Positions 40,641 through 50,208 of a stretch of 64,000 nt of DNA are shown piece by piece. Source of the DNA: Macrothele yani (lineage: Eukaryota; Arthropoda; Arachnida; Araneae; Macrothelidae); the NCBI GenBank assembly GCA_039090855.1, contig CM077028.1, forward strand, positions 64,795,054 to 64,859,053. The letters are read 5' to 3'. A program made the position numbers and the translations under genes. Position 1 is the stretch's first letter; every line of letters begins with the position of its first letter. The notes under the pieces were generated by a model that saw only the letters and a list, made by a program, of their open reading frames with translations, searched no databases and was not told where the DNA came from.

Positions 40641-41168
40641 TGATACGTGTGCATTCCTATGTGCCAGTGGCGGATATCAGCGGGGGTGGAGTGGGGTGGG
40701 GGTGGGGGTGGATGCCATTCCAAACCCTAACGAAGTTTTTACGTTGAAAGTAGTGAAGATCGTAACTGATTAACTTTGCATATAAAATTATTTTGTTTTC
40801 AGTTTTTCTAAAAAAAAATTTAACAACTAACTTAGTACGGAGGATTTAAAATACTTATTGCATTGATCTAGGTTCAGTAAGAAAACAAAGAAGGGAATAG
40901 ATTAAAGAGAGAGAGAGAGTAAAAGATAAAGGGAAAACAGGGAGAGCGGGAGTAAAACCATAGGGATATTCTTTGTTAGATCTTTGCTATTAACATAATG
41001 CCTAGCATCTGCAACGTCTCGAAACATGGTAAGGCAGAGCTTGGTACACTAAAAAATTGCCATGAATAGTCAGTCTTTCACCCGGATTAAGACGGTTTAC
41101 AGATCGTAAGCATGTCACCTTGCTGTCAAACATAAATTTTCGGTAGATAAGGTACATGTTCACGGAGT
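40641..41168. other. Unassigned stretch with a G-rich run at 40682-40711
   Basis: The G-rich part holds at least four runs of four or more G (gggggtggagtggggtgggg), able in principle to form a G-quadruplex. A short (GA)n run lies near 40908-40918. No gene recognised. Confidence 0.5.
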
Positions 41169-41391
41169 TTTTGTTTTTTTTTTGATTGAAGGTTTAACGA
41201 CCACCGTGAGCAACTCAATGGGCTATAAGTAGTCGCCCGTCCTTAATTTAGGGTCACTGGTTCCAGGGAAGGGAGAGAGCCAGTGCCGTAAGACAAACAC
41301 ATCGTCCATGCCTCACAGGGATTCGAACCCGGACCCCTTTCGGACAAATGATCAGAGGCCATCGCTTAGACCACTGCGCCACCGGGGCGGC
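41169..41391 (-). repeat. SINE-1 full-length copy
   Basis: Antisense copy with all landmarks: T-run, gattgaaggtttaacgacc, gtcactggttccagggaagg, T-arm complement gggattcgaacccgg and the head complement ggggcggc. Confidence 0.94.
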
Positions 41392-41519
41392 CTTTCACGG
41401 TGCTTAAACTGTTACAGTATTTTAAATTTGACAATCTGGCAACGTTCTTCTTAAAGTGGTTATATACCTGTTTTTGCATGTACAATCAGTTGACTGGCAA
41501 CACGTTTTTATTTTCCTGT

Positions 41520-41720
41520 GGGCATATTATTTATTCTCGGTCATTAGACATGTGATGAATGTTAAGGCATTACATGTTTTTATTTCACATCAGACATGTT
41601 AATCAACATAACATGTGTTATTATCTATTTGTCATTAGACATGTTAATCAACATTATGGTCATTAGAAGTTTTTATTTCCCGATCATTAGACATGTTAAT
41701 GAACATTACAGTATGGTACT
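41520..41720. repeat. Degenerate tandem repeat with cattagacatgttaat
   Basis: The phrase cattagacatgttaatcaac appears at about 41632 and near-copies at about 41544, 41590 and 41686, with variable spacing. Confidence 0.6.
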
Positions 41721-42074
41721 GTAAAGTTACGGTTTAGTGACTGGCCACTCAGCTGCCGGTTGATGTACCGTAATTGACCCTGCAATTTTTTACAGTGTAT
41801 TGAAATCAGAGGAGGTGGGGGAAACTGTGAATAATCTACGTACGTATCTTAATTGGATCGTAAACAAAATTCGTAAAACTGTCCCCGCCGCTTCCTCCCA
41901 GATGGTCTTTTCAGGACTTCTTTCTTCTTTATTATTTTTCCTGCTCCCTCACGCCTAACGGGTGCTTCCCTTTGTTCCACCCACTCCGAAGTCAATCCCC
42001 GCTTAGGTGCAGTGGGAGGTAAGCAGCGTGGCTAATACACGGGAATTTTCGGAATCTCCTGCTACTAATATATA
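41721..42074. other. Unassigned spacer
   Basis: Nothing recognised before element K. Confidence 0.45.
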
Positions 42075-43480
42075 CACTGCTGGCCACCCAAAATGCAACA
42101 TCAAGAAGGAAGCATCCGATTGGCCTGAAATTCGCAGCATGCGTCGCCCGCGAGAGGACATGCAAACGATTAGCATTGCAGGGCATATGCAAATCATGTG
42201 CGCCCGCCGCGCCACCGAGAAGCACTATAAGAAAGGTGCACAGAAGGCGGGGTGAAAGTAGTGGAAGTGTGTTGTGCTGCCGGACCTGTGCGTGGGAAGC
42301 TTCCTGATGCCTCGTCGCAGAATACGGCAGTCATTCCAGCACGTTTCGGATCTCGACAGAGGACGAATAGTGGCTTATTGCGACAGCGGTTTATCGTACC
42401 GAGACATCGGCGCCCGTGTGGGACGACATCCAGCCACAGTCAGGCGAGTATGGATTCGGTGAGTGCAGGAGGGACGGACGGACCGACGTGAGTGAATGCC
42501 GTAGCCGCGGCACACCACCGAACGAGAGGACCGGTATGTTGTGCGACGGGCATTGACGGCTCGCACCGCCACATCACGAACGTTAGCGCAGGGATTAGGG
42601 TGTATTGCGGAACAACCTGTGTCAGCAGGCACCGTTTGACGTCGTCTGCAGGAGCGGGGATTTGTCGCACGGCGCCCATTGCTCCGATTACCATTGACGT
42701 TACACCTCCGGCGAAGGCGGCGGTAGTGGGCCGTTGAACGCCGCACCTGGACTACGGAATGACACGACATTGTGTTCTCCGACGAAACCCGCTTCTGCCT
42801 GCAACACCACGATGGTCGGATCCGCGTGTGGCGGCACCGCGGCGAGAGACTGAATGATGCCTGCATTATGCATCGCCATACCGGTCCGTCGCCTGCCGTT
42901 ATGGTTTGAGGCGCAATTGGATATGACACCCGCAACCCTCTGGTACGCATCGCCGCTACACTCAACAGCCACCGCTACATCTCCGACGTATTTGAGCGTG
43001 TATTCCTCCCTTACCTGCAGGACCTGCCAGCGGCCACGTTTCAACAGAACAACGGTCGCCCGCACGTGGCACGCATGGTGCAACAATTCTTCACGGCCCA
43101 CCAGGTTTCACTGCTGCCGTGGCTCGCCTGTTCTCCCGATATGTCGCCCATCGAACACGTCTATTCGCTAATAGGCAACCGAGTGGCCCGCCAAGCACCA
43201 CCCGCGGAGGCGCCTGATGAACTGTGGCAACGTGTGGAAGCAGCCTGGACCGACATACCCCAAGCCTACATCCAAAGCCTCTTTCGTTCAATGCCGGGCG
43301 TGTAGCGGCCGTTATTGCCAGCCAAGGGGGCCACACAAACTATTGATGTCTGTGTGTTCTGCAAGTCGCACGGGTCTGTAAGTTTAATCGTTTCATCTTT
43401 GTATCTGTTATGTGTCCAGTAAATCTGCCTTTGCTATCGCGTGTCCTTCTTTGGTGTTTCATTTTGGGTGCCCAGCAGTG
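42075..43480 (+). mobile_element. Tc1-like DNA transposon K
   Basis: Ends CACTGCTGGCCACCCAAAAT at 42075 and the complement CACTGCTGGGCACCCAAAAT at 43480, inverted repeats of about 35 bp. TA lies at 42073-42074 and 43481-43482. The length is 1406 bp. Confidence 0.94.
42306..43304 (+). pseudogene. Tc1-like transposase of element K (second Asp lost)
   Basis: MPRRRIRQSFQHVSDLDRGR starts the first DNA-binding segment; YCDSGLSYRDIGARVGRHPA follows as a helix-turn-helix. Frameshifts near 42470 and 42740 interrupt it. IVFSDETRFCLQHHDGRIRV holds the first catalytic D. The second site reads TFQQNNGRPHVARMVQQFF, with asparagine where the family has aspartate (QQDN). SPDMSPIEHVYSLIGNRVAR has the third acidic residue, and SLFRSMPGV ends the frame at 43304. 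A TGA replaces tryptophan after AVMV (42907-42909). The lost aspartate and the breaks make it inactive. Confidence 0.9.
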
Positions 43481-44092
43481 TATATCATCATCGTCAACCA
43501 TTATCAATCCACTGCTGCACTAAGGTCTCTCCAAGCCTCTTCCACAACGATCTGTCTTGTGCCAGTCTCCTCCATGTCACTCCCGCATACTTTCGAATTT
43601 CATCCACCCATCTTCCATGTGGTCTTCTTCTGGGTATTTTCCTGTCCCTTGGAATCCAATCAAAAATTTTGACTGTCCATCGATGGTCTGTCCTTCTGGC
43701 AGTACGTCCAGCGCATTGCCATTTCAGTGATTTCACTGTGGTCATGGTGTCGTCCACTCCTGTCATTTTTCTTATCCACAAGTTCCTCTTCTTATCTTTC
43801 CTGGTCCCACCAAGCATGCACCTCTCCATGCGTCTTTGAGTTGTCTGCAGCCTTTGTATGTCTCTTTTAGTTAAAGTCCACGTCTCTGCACCATACGTAA
43901 GCACGGGGAGGATGAATTGATCAAACACTTCTCTTTTAAGACATAACGGCATATTGCTCTTGAAAATTATGCTGTTTGTTCCAAAAGCTCTCCAGGCAAG
44001 TTTTATACGCCGATTAATTTCTTTATCAATGGGACCCTGACTTGATATCTGCTGTCCAAGATAAACGTACTCATCTGTTATCTCTAGCTATA
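43481..44092 (-). pseudogene. RTE-like reverse transcriptase C-terminus
   Basis: The minus-strand frame runs from about 44090 (EYVYLGQQISSQGPIDKEIN) through FILPVLTYGAETWTLTKRDI, RMERCMLGGTRKDKKRNLWI and KSLKWQCAGRTARRTDHRWT to LVQQWIDNG and a stop at 43494. This order is typical of the C-terminal half of RTE-clade polymerases. The tail next to it is tcatcatcgtcaacca, the complement of an RTE-type tgatgatga tail. The polymerase active-site part lies upstream and is absent (5' truncation). The remaining frame is open, about 195 residues. Confidence 0.9.
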
Positions 44093-44112
44093 TATACATG
44101 TATATAGTATTT

Positions 44113-44256
44113 ATGACCACCTGGGAGATAGGTAAGTTCGAAAGTATGCGGGAGTGGCATGGAAGAGACAGGCTCAAGTTAGATCGTTGTTGAAGAAACT
44201 TGGGGAGACATCCATCCAGCAGTGGATTGATAATGGCCGTCAATGATGATATATAT
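44113..44256 (+). repeat. RTE-like 3' end, opposite orientation
   Basis: The plus strand encodes KYAGVTWKRQAQ-like then LLKKLGETSIQQWIDNG (near 44195-44245), followed by a gatgatatatat tail. It faces the minus-strand RTE fragment across about 20 bp of tatatacatgtatata. Confidence 0.85.
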
Positions 44257-44261
44257 ACATA

Positions 44262-45575
44262 CACAGTGTGGCAAAGAAGTTTTAAGACTGGGTCTGTAAA
44301 ATGAAATAGAAAGAAGAAATTGTCATTTGTTTTGGTTTGTTATTCAAAATAAGCCCCTCCGGCTTCAATACACTAGTTACAGCGATTTAATAATGATTCG
44401 AATGCCTGTTCCAGTTCACTTTGCGGAATTGCCTCCAAAGTACGTGTCGAAGCTGTTTGTATGGTCGAAATATCATCAAAATAACACCCTTTTAACGTCA
44501 TTTTAAGTTTTGGGAATAAAGAAAATTCGCAGGGTGCTAAATCAGGCGAATACGGTGGATGATTCAACACATAGACCTTTTTTTCGCCAAAAATCTACGA
44601 ACAAGAAGTGAGGTGTGACTGGGTGCATTATCGTGCAACAAATGCCAACTGTTTTCATCCCGATATTCTGGACGAATGCGACGAATTCTGCCCATCAAAC
44701 GCCTCAAAACTTTTAAATAAAACTCACCAGTAATTGTTTGTCTACTTGGAACAAATTCTTTGTGGATGATACTCTTACTATCGAAGAATGTAATGAGCAT
44801 TGTTTTGATTTTCGATGGAACTTTCTTGTTTTTTTTGGCTTGTGGCGAGTTTTTTTGACTTCCATTCCACACTTTGTCGCTTTGTTTTAGGATCATATTG
44901 AAAACACCATGTTTCATCACCTGTAACAATCGATTTTAAGAAGTTTGAATCGTTTACAGCGGCTGAAATGATGTCTTTGTAATGTGCACTTCTCCTTGAT
45001 TTTTGTTCATTGGTTAACGTGTGTGGAACAAATTTAGCACAGACTTTTGTTTTGCCCAAATCTTCATGCAGGATGGTTCGAATCGTTTCTTTGTTGATGT
45101 TTAAAGACTCTTTCATCATTCTTAGTGACGCACATCGATTTTTTGCCACGAAATCACGCACTTTTTCAATAATCTCAGGTGTCCTAGATGAACTTGGTCT
45201 TCCGGTATGCTTATCATCTTCTAGCGTATCCCTTCTGTCTAAAAAACGTTTGTGCCACAGGAAAACATTTGATCTACTTAAACAAAACTCACCGTAAACT
45301 TATTTCATCATTTGGTACGTTTTCGAGGCAATTTTACCAAGTTTTTGCGTTAAATTTAATAACAGCCCTTTGTTCCATCTTAATAATTCAACATGAAAAA
45401 AATTTTACTTCTCTAATGAACGGCCGTTTCGTTTGAGTTACTTTAACAACTGCGCAGTACTTTTGGCAGAAAGCAAGCAGATGGTCATGGCTTATAACGC
45501 ATTCGTGATTACACTGGTGGCGTCACCGTAGGCTGAAATCTAGCGCCAATCTTACAAATTCTTTGACGCACTGTG
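44262..45575 (-). mobile_element. Mariner-like DNA transposon L
   Basis: Ends CACAGTGTGGCAAAGAA at 44262 and the complement of CACAGTGCGTCAAAGAA at 45575; TA at 44260-44261 and 45576-45577. Length 1314 bp, normal for mariner. Confidence 0.93.
44373..45378 (-). pseudogene. Mariner transposase of element L (two frameshifts, one stop)
   Basis: The minus-strand start MEQRAVIKFNAKLGKIASKT (45378) opens the first helix-turn-helix. A TAA after YQMMK (about 45303-45305) breaks it. FLDRRDTLEDDKHTGRPSSS and VRDFVAKNRCASLRMMKESL form the second DNA-binding domain. Catalytic residues are complete: D in VTGDETWCFQYDPKTK, D in LLHDNAPSHTS and D in HPPYSPDLAPCEF, spaced as DD34D. Frameshifts occur within WKSKK..., before SKIKTMLITF, and near FLAKK. 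The length of about 335 residues is normal. The family binds its 30-bp ends and acts as a dimer in the nucleus. It is the best-preserved mariner in the window. Confidence 0.93.
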
Positions 45576-45689
45576 TATATAACAAAATTCGTAAAAATGT
45601 CCTCCCCGGACATTTTAAGAAAAATTTCATAATGGCTTCTGCCCCGTTTTTATATCCGAAAAACCGCCCCCATCCCCCCTAGAGTAAAT
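45576..45689. other. Short spacer
   Basis: Contains acaaaattcgtaaaaatgtcc, similar to a phrase at 41863; otherwise unassigned. Confidence 0.4.
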
Positions 45690-46803
45690 TTCTGAATCCG
45701 CCGTAGCTATGTGGTGTTTCTAGTGTTTCTAGTGTGACACGTGGTTCATATAATTTCAAAATCTTCAAGTAATTCATAGAATTTCCGCTAGGGGGCGTAA
45801 ATGTAAATTGCGTTTCCCCTATATCTCTGCTTCTAAATCTCCGATTTGAAAAATTCTTTCTGCACCGCATACAGCTCCTGATGGGAAATCGTTTGCACAT
45901 AATTTCTAATTTTTGTAAGAAATGGTTTGGCCTCCAGGTGGCGTAAGTCTTAATTTCCGCTTCTGTTGTATTTGTAGCAAAATATGAGCTTCTAAAATCT
46001 TGATTGAAAAAAAAGTCGTTTGTTGACCGATACTACTCCTCATGTCGACAAACCTCTTAGGAAAATTTTCTTCTTGAAAAAATGCATTGTTTCTACGCCA
46101 GGGGGCGTAGACGTATATCTTATTTTTGTCAATATCTCTACTTCTAAGATTAAGATTTGAAAAATTCCTTCTGTGTTGGGTAGTGTTTCCGATGCGAAAT
46201 GTTTTTCCTATAAATTCCAAATTTTGAAGTAAATCATAGACTTTTCGCAAAGGGGCAGAAAGGTAAATTGCGTTTTCTGCGTTATTTCTGCTCCTAAAGC
46301 TCCGATTTAAAAAAATTCTTCCTGTATCACATACAAGACCTGATGGAAAATATTTTTCACCTAATTTCTAATGTTTGGTAAAGAATGGTTTAGCCACCAG
46401 GGGCCATAAGTGCTAATTTCTGCTTCGGAAGTATTTGTTGCAAAATCTGGGCTCCTGAAAACTCGACTGAAAATTTTTTTCTTGGACCGATACCGCTTAT
46501 ATGGATAAAACTTTTGAGAATACTTTCTTCCTAAAATACTGCATGGTTTTCCCACCAGGGGACGTAAAGTCACATCTCATTTTTGTCTATGTTTCTAAGA
46601 GTTCGTAAGCTCACGATTCCGTTTACAGCAATATCTGAGGGATTAAAAACCCGATTGAAAATCTTCTTTCTTTCGTCAGATCTATTGTTTTCCATACCGG
46701 TTCCATTGATTTTGAATAGCTTTGATAAATTTAATTTGCGTCAGAACGGATTCAAAAGACGCGCTTATTACACCCGAAAATTCGGTGTCACTTTTCTTGT
46801 TTG
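45690..46803 (-). repeat. Higher-order satellite, inverted copy
   Basis: The same subunits as at 29951-32420, read on the minus strand, shorter (two trimers). Cores on the plus strand: type B at 45785 (ccgctagggggcgtaa) and 46245, type A at 45930 (ctccaggtggcgtaag) and 46392, type C at 46097 (cgccagggggcgtaga) and 46553. The head (cggtgtcac near 46780) matches the head of the other copy, so both share the same boundary. Confidence 0.9.
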
Positions 46804-46834
46804 TTAAGGAACAAAAACATTTTTTTTCTATTTT

Positions 46835-47053
46835 TTGCTTCGCTGAACAAGTTTGTAATTGACTTTTTTGCCTTATCTGCAAAGGGCACGATAGCCCCCT
46901 CACACCCAAATCATGGTGGCGAGGGGATCCCTCGTGGTGCTATTGTATACGCCATAAGGGGTTTTATTATACAACTGCAGAAGAAGTAAATCGCTAACTG
47001 CCATAGCTCGTGAGATAATGTTAGCCTGATCACGGAGTTTCCTTGTAACCGTG
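46835..47053 (+). mobile_element. Element J-type end fragment
   Basis: The reverse complement matches 38438-38650: cgaactatggcagttagcga, cttcttgtgcagttgtat, gggggctatcg. The unit ends ccttgtaaccgtg then TA. Confidence 0.8.
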
Positions 47054-48212
47054 TATATATCTAAAATTAAATACAAAATATCTCAAAACTTTTAACATTT
47101 AATTTTAGCATCCAGTTTTAGTCATACATTTTCTCTTAATTAATAACCATAACGATGATGAGAATATTATTAATAACATGTGTATTAATATTATTATATT
47201 CTCTACTTCGATATTAGCGCCCTAGGTGGGCGGCTGTTCCCGCCGTTTTCATATCTCCCTTAAAAATTTTGCAGGCACCATTTCTTGGAAGACCAAATAT
47301 AAATATTCTTCCCACCAACTTTTGCATAGCGTAAAAATAATAAAAAAATACCATCTGCTCTGCTAGTAATATACTGAAGAAATAGTGGCCTATTGTTTTA
47401 TTTTTGGTTAAATTCGATAGACACTTCCAATGAAGAAAAACTCCTTTTCTATCCTTGTGCCGCTGACAAGTAAAGCGAGAAAAGTTCCTCAGAACGGAAT
47501 CTTCTGAGCTTTTTTACATCTTCTTTCGTCTTGTTCCATCCACTTCCGAAGAACTTTCGATCGTTCTAAGGTTTGAATTTCTTGAGCGAATCCTGATTCG
47601 AGAATTCTATTTTCTTTCTTCGTAAACAAACGGTATAAATGGCTTTGGCTGAATTGAAGTAGTGAAGATGGATAACTTAAATGGCACATTTTGCTTTGTG
47701 TGAAATCTTTCAGTTTGTGTAGCGCTTGAAAACCAAGTCTGCTTAAAAGCTCTCAGCACAAAGACACCATACGAGTGAATATCAGCTAAGCACTTTCACA
47801 CCGAAAAGAAAAGAAAAACGATAAAGTATAGGAAGCATCAGATCTCCCTTTAACTCCATTCATTTCAATGCAGACTATGCATAGAACTGATAAATCATAA
47901 ATTTTTTCCAGTCACGAATTAATTTGTTCTAGAGGTAATCGATACCTACTTAAAGAGTAATCAAGATAACAATCACGTACGTAGCCCGCCTACTACTATT
48001 TCCTCCACTCAGTGAAGCCGTTTCAAACAGTATTCATGAACGCACTTTTCATCATCTTTAATTTTTCCAAAACGATTCGTTTCTTTCTTCTCGATCAAAG
48101 ACCCCGCGAAATTAAAGAGATTTATGTAAATTAATTTTGGACTACACGAAAGTTTTTCTCTTGTTTTGTTATTTAAACACTCCGAAGAATATCACAAATT
48201 AGGAGAAGTCAC
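47054..48212. other. Unassigned AT-rich stretch
   Basis: No gene or repeat recognised. Confidence 0.5.
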
Positions 48213-48244
48213 CACTTTTTTTTGCGATTCAGAGAAACTGAATC

Positions 48245-48280
<36 letters not shown>
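48213..48280. repeat. Hairpin joined to a long poly-A run
   Basis: ttttttttgcgattcag, a 5-base loop agaaa, then ctgaatcgc followed by about 38 A. The A-run pairs with the T-run so the hairpin is perfect over at least 16 bp. Confidence 0.85.
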
Positions 48281-48281
<1 letters not shown>

Positions 48282-48376
48282 AAACAAGAATTATAACAAT
48301 ACTTATACAACATGAATGGAATACGGGATTACACCATACAATACAAATTTTGAAGTTGACAATCAGTTTTTTGGTG

Positions 48377-48558
48377 TAAATATGACAATATGGTAAGTCA
48401 GATAATATCCGAAAACTTGAAAATTTCTTCGTCCTGGAGTGGGAATCGAACCCGCGTCTCTCCGATAGCGCTCGGGTACCCGGGTTCGATTCCCACTCCA
48501 GGACGAAGAAATTTTCAAGTTTTCGGATATTATCTGACTTACCATCCTCGTCATATTT
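48377..48558. repeat. Palindrome of a tRNA 3' half
   Basis: Arms 48377-48452 and 48482-48558 are near-perfect inverted copies. Each contains a T-arm gggttcgattcccactccag and flank gaaatttttcaagttttcgg-like sequence. The 29-bp centre (gcgtctctccgatagcgctc) may be a remnant anticodon-arm region. Same family as 18494-18878. Confidence 0.87.
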
Positions 48559-48649
48559 ACATTAAAAAAAAACGGATTGTCATGTTCAAAATACTTATAC
48601 TGCTGGCTACTTTCATTTAGTATACACTCGTGGTATACTACTTTCATTT

Positions 48650-48825
48650 AGTATACACTCGTGGCCGAGTGGTCTGAAGTTCTGACTTCTGACCATTCGT
48701 TTGAGATGGGCGCCGGGTTCGAGTCCCTGTTGAGGCATAGGTGGTGTGCTTGTCCAGTGGCGCTGGTCCTCTCCCTTTCCTGGGAACAGTGGCCCCAAAT
48801 TTGGGAGAGGCGATCGCTTCTTTGA
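48650..48825 (+). repeat. SINE-1-like copy, diverged subfamily
   Basis: Head cgtggccgagtggtctgaag, T-arm gggttcgagtccctg, ctctccctttcctggg and ccccaaatttggg are in the order of SINE-1 but differ in many positions. A short duplication tactttcatttagtatacac lies just before it (48608 and 48638). Confidence 0.75.
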
Positions 48826-49121
48826 GGTACTCTCCAGCCTTAATTTGGAAAACCAGGCCCGTTTCAGACTTTCGTGACGTGTTTTTCTCCACTTATTGCA
48901 AATAACGCAAATTTTCCATTGGAGAAAAAGCTTCTGAACTACCGCAACAGTAAACAGAATGTAACGCAGAGGAACGTGTCATTTCCCGTAGGAACCCACA
49001 GATGAGGTTTAGATATAGATCTGACTACTTACTTATGTTACAAATGCAAAAGCATTTCCTTTTAAGTGCTGAGGAATCGGATTTCTTTCAGCTTAATGCG
49101 GCTTCGGAGGGAAGTGCTCGA

Positions 49122-49334
49122 AAAGAGTGGCGCAGTGGTCTAAGCGATGGCCTCTGATCATTCGTCCGAGATGGGTCCGGGTTCGAATCCAGGTGAGGCA
49201 TGGATGTTGTGTTTGTCTTACGGCACTGGCTCTCGCCCTCCCTGGAAATAGTGGCCCTAAATTATGGACGGGCGACTGCTTATAGCCCATTGAGTTGCTC
49301 ACGGTAGTCGTTAAACCTCCAATAACAATAAAAA
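49122..49334 (+). repeat. SINE-1 copy
   Basis: Head agtggcgcagtggtctaagc lacks the first bases; T-arm gggttcgaatccag, the gacgggcgactgcttatag body and tail ccaataacaataaaaaa are present. Confidence 0.9.
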
Positions 49335-49715
49335 AAGAGGGCCTCCAGACAGACACTGAGACTATTGCAGTGTTCTAGGTTCGTCTGCGAAGGAGCGCGA
49401 AAGGATTCTCCACGGCCGCAACTCGAAGCGAATATCCAAGACCTCTTCCATGCACGGCAGATACCGTTTCTTCCCTGGCCTGCACGTTCGCCGAATATGT
49501 TTCCGATCGAACATGTCTGGGACATACTAGCTAAGCTACTAGCCCGTCGATCGCCTCCGCAAGTCACTATAAATGAACTCTGGTCTCGCACAGAAGCAGC
49601 CCGGCAGGCTATTTCCCAAGGACGATATCAAAAAACCTTTTGTATTCAATGCCAAGCATTGTAGATAGAGGCCGCTATTGTTGCTCGAGGTGGTTTTATA
49701 TGAAAGTTTTTTTGT
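49335..49715 (+). mobile_element. Tc1-like element N, C-terminal fragment
   Basis: Only the last quarter of a Tc1-like element is present, beginning abruptly at the SINE-1 tail. No terminal repeat is visible. Confidence 0.72.
49395..49664 (+). pseudogene. Tc1-like transposase C-terminal fragment (element N)
   Basis: The frame contains IQDLFHARQIPFLPWPARSP and NMFPIEHVWDILAKLLARRS, followed by INELWSRTEAARQAISQGRY. PIEHVWD includes the third acidic residue; the usual SPDLNPIE reads SPNMFPIE. This is similar to element K's SPDMSPIEHVY. The first two catalytic residues are missing since upstream coding sequence is absent. It is a fragment of about 90 residues. Confidence 0.78.
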
Positions 49716-49805
49716 ATAATAATCAATTATCTCCTGTATAATGTAATCAATTATCTCATATATAATGTAATCAATTATCTCATATATAATGTAATCAATT
49801 ATCCC
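49716..49805. repeat. 24-bp tandem repeat, about four units
   Basis: Units of tataatgtaatcaattatct followed by cata or cctg repeat with one or two changes. Confidence 0.9.
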
Positions 49806-50208
49806 CTGGAATCTGTGAAATCAATTTCATTTGAGTAGCGCTATTCTCTTCTTGGTGGCAATTTTTAGAAACAGTAGTTTAGCTATCTATCACGTTAACT
49901 ACACAGTTTCTTTTTCCGAAAGTTAAGTCAGGATTCGAAATCGCTCTGACATAATCGATATTCGTCCCAAACACATGCATTTTATTTACTCTTCTTTTTC
50001 ACATGGTCGTGAGGGCTATTCCATTTTGTCATGTTGGCGGCACTACAGAAAAGGCTCGCGACACCTTTGCTCTAAAGAAACAAAGCTGATTTATTGAACT
50101 GAAGTATCTTAGCAGTAAAAGGAATGTAACGCATAGACAGGCTATTTCTCGTAGGAAATCAGTCCACAGATGAGATTTAGACCAGACTATGTACTTCTCT
50201 TACATATA
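49806..50208. other. Unassigned spacer
   Basis: Nothing recognised. Confidence 0.45.

Noticed and set aside
41863..45600. Shared phrase acaaaattcgtaaaa at 41863 and 45590 as a target duplication of the whole K-RTE-L block
   Set aside because: The match is imperfect outside about 15 AT-rich bases, and the elements between have their own TA duplications, so a single block insertion is not supported.
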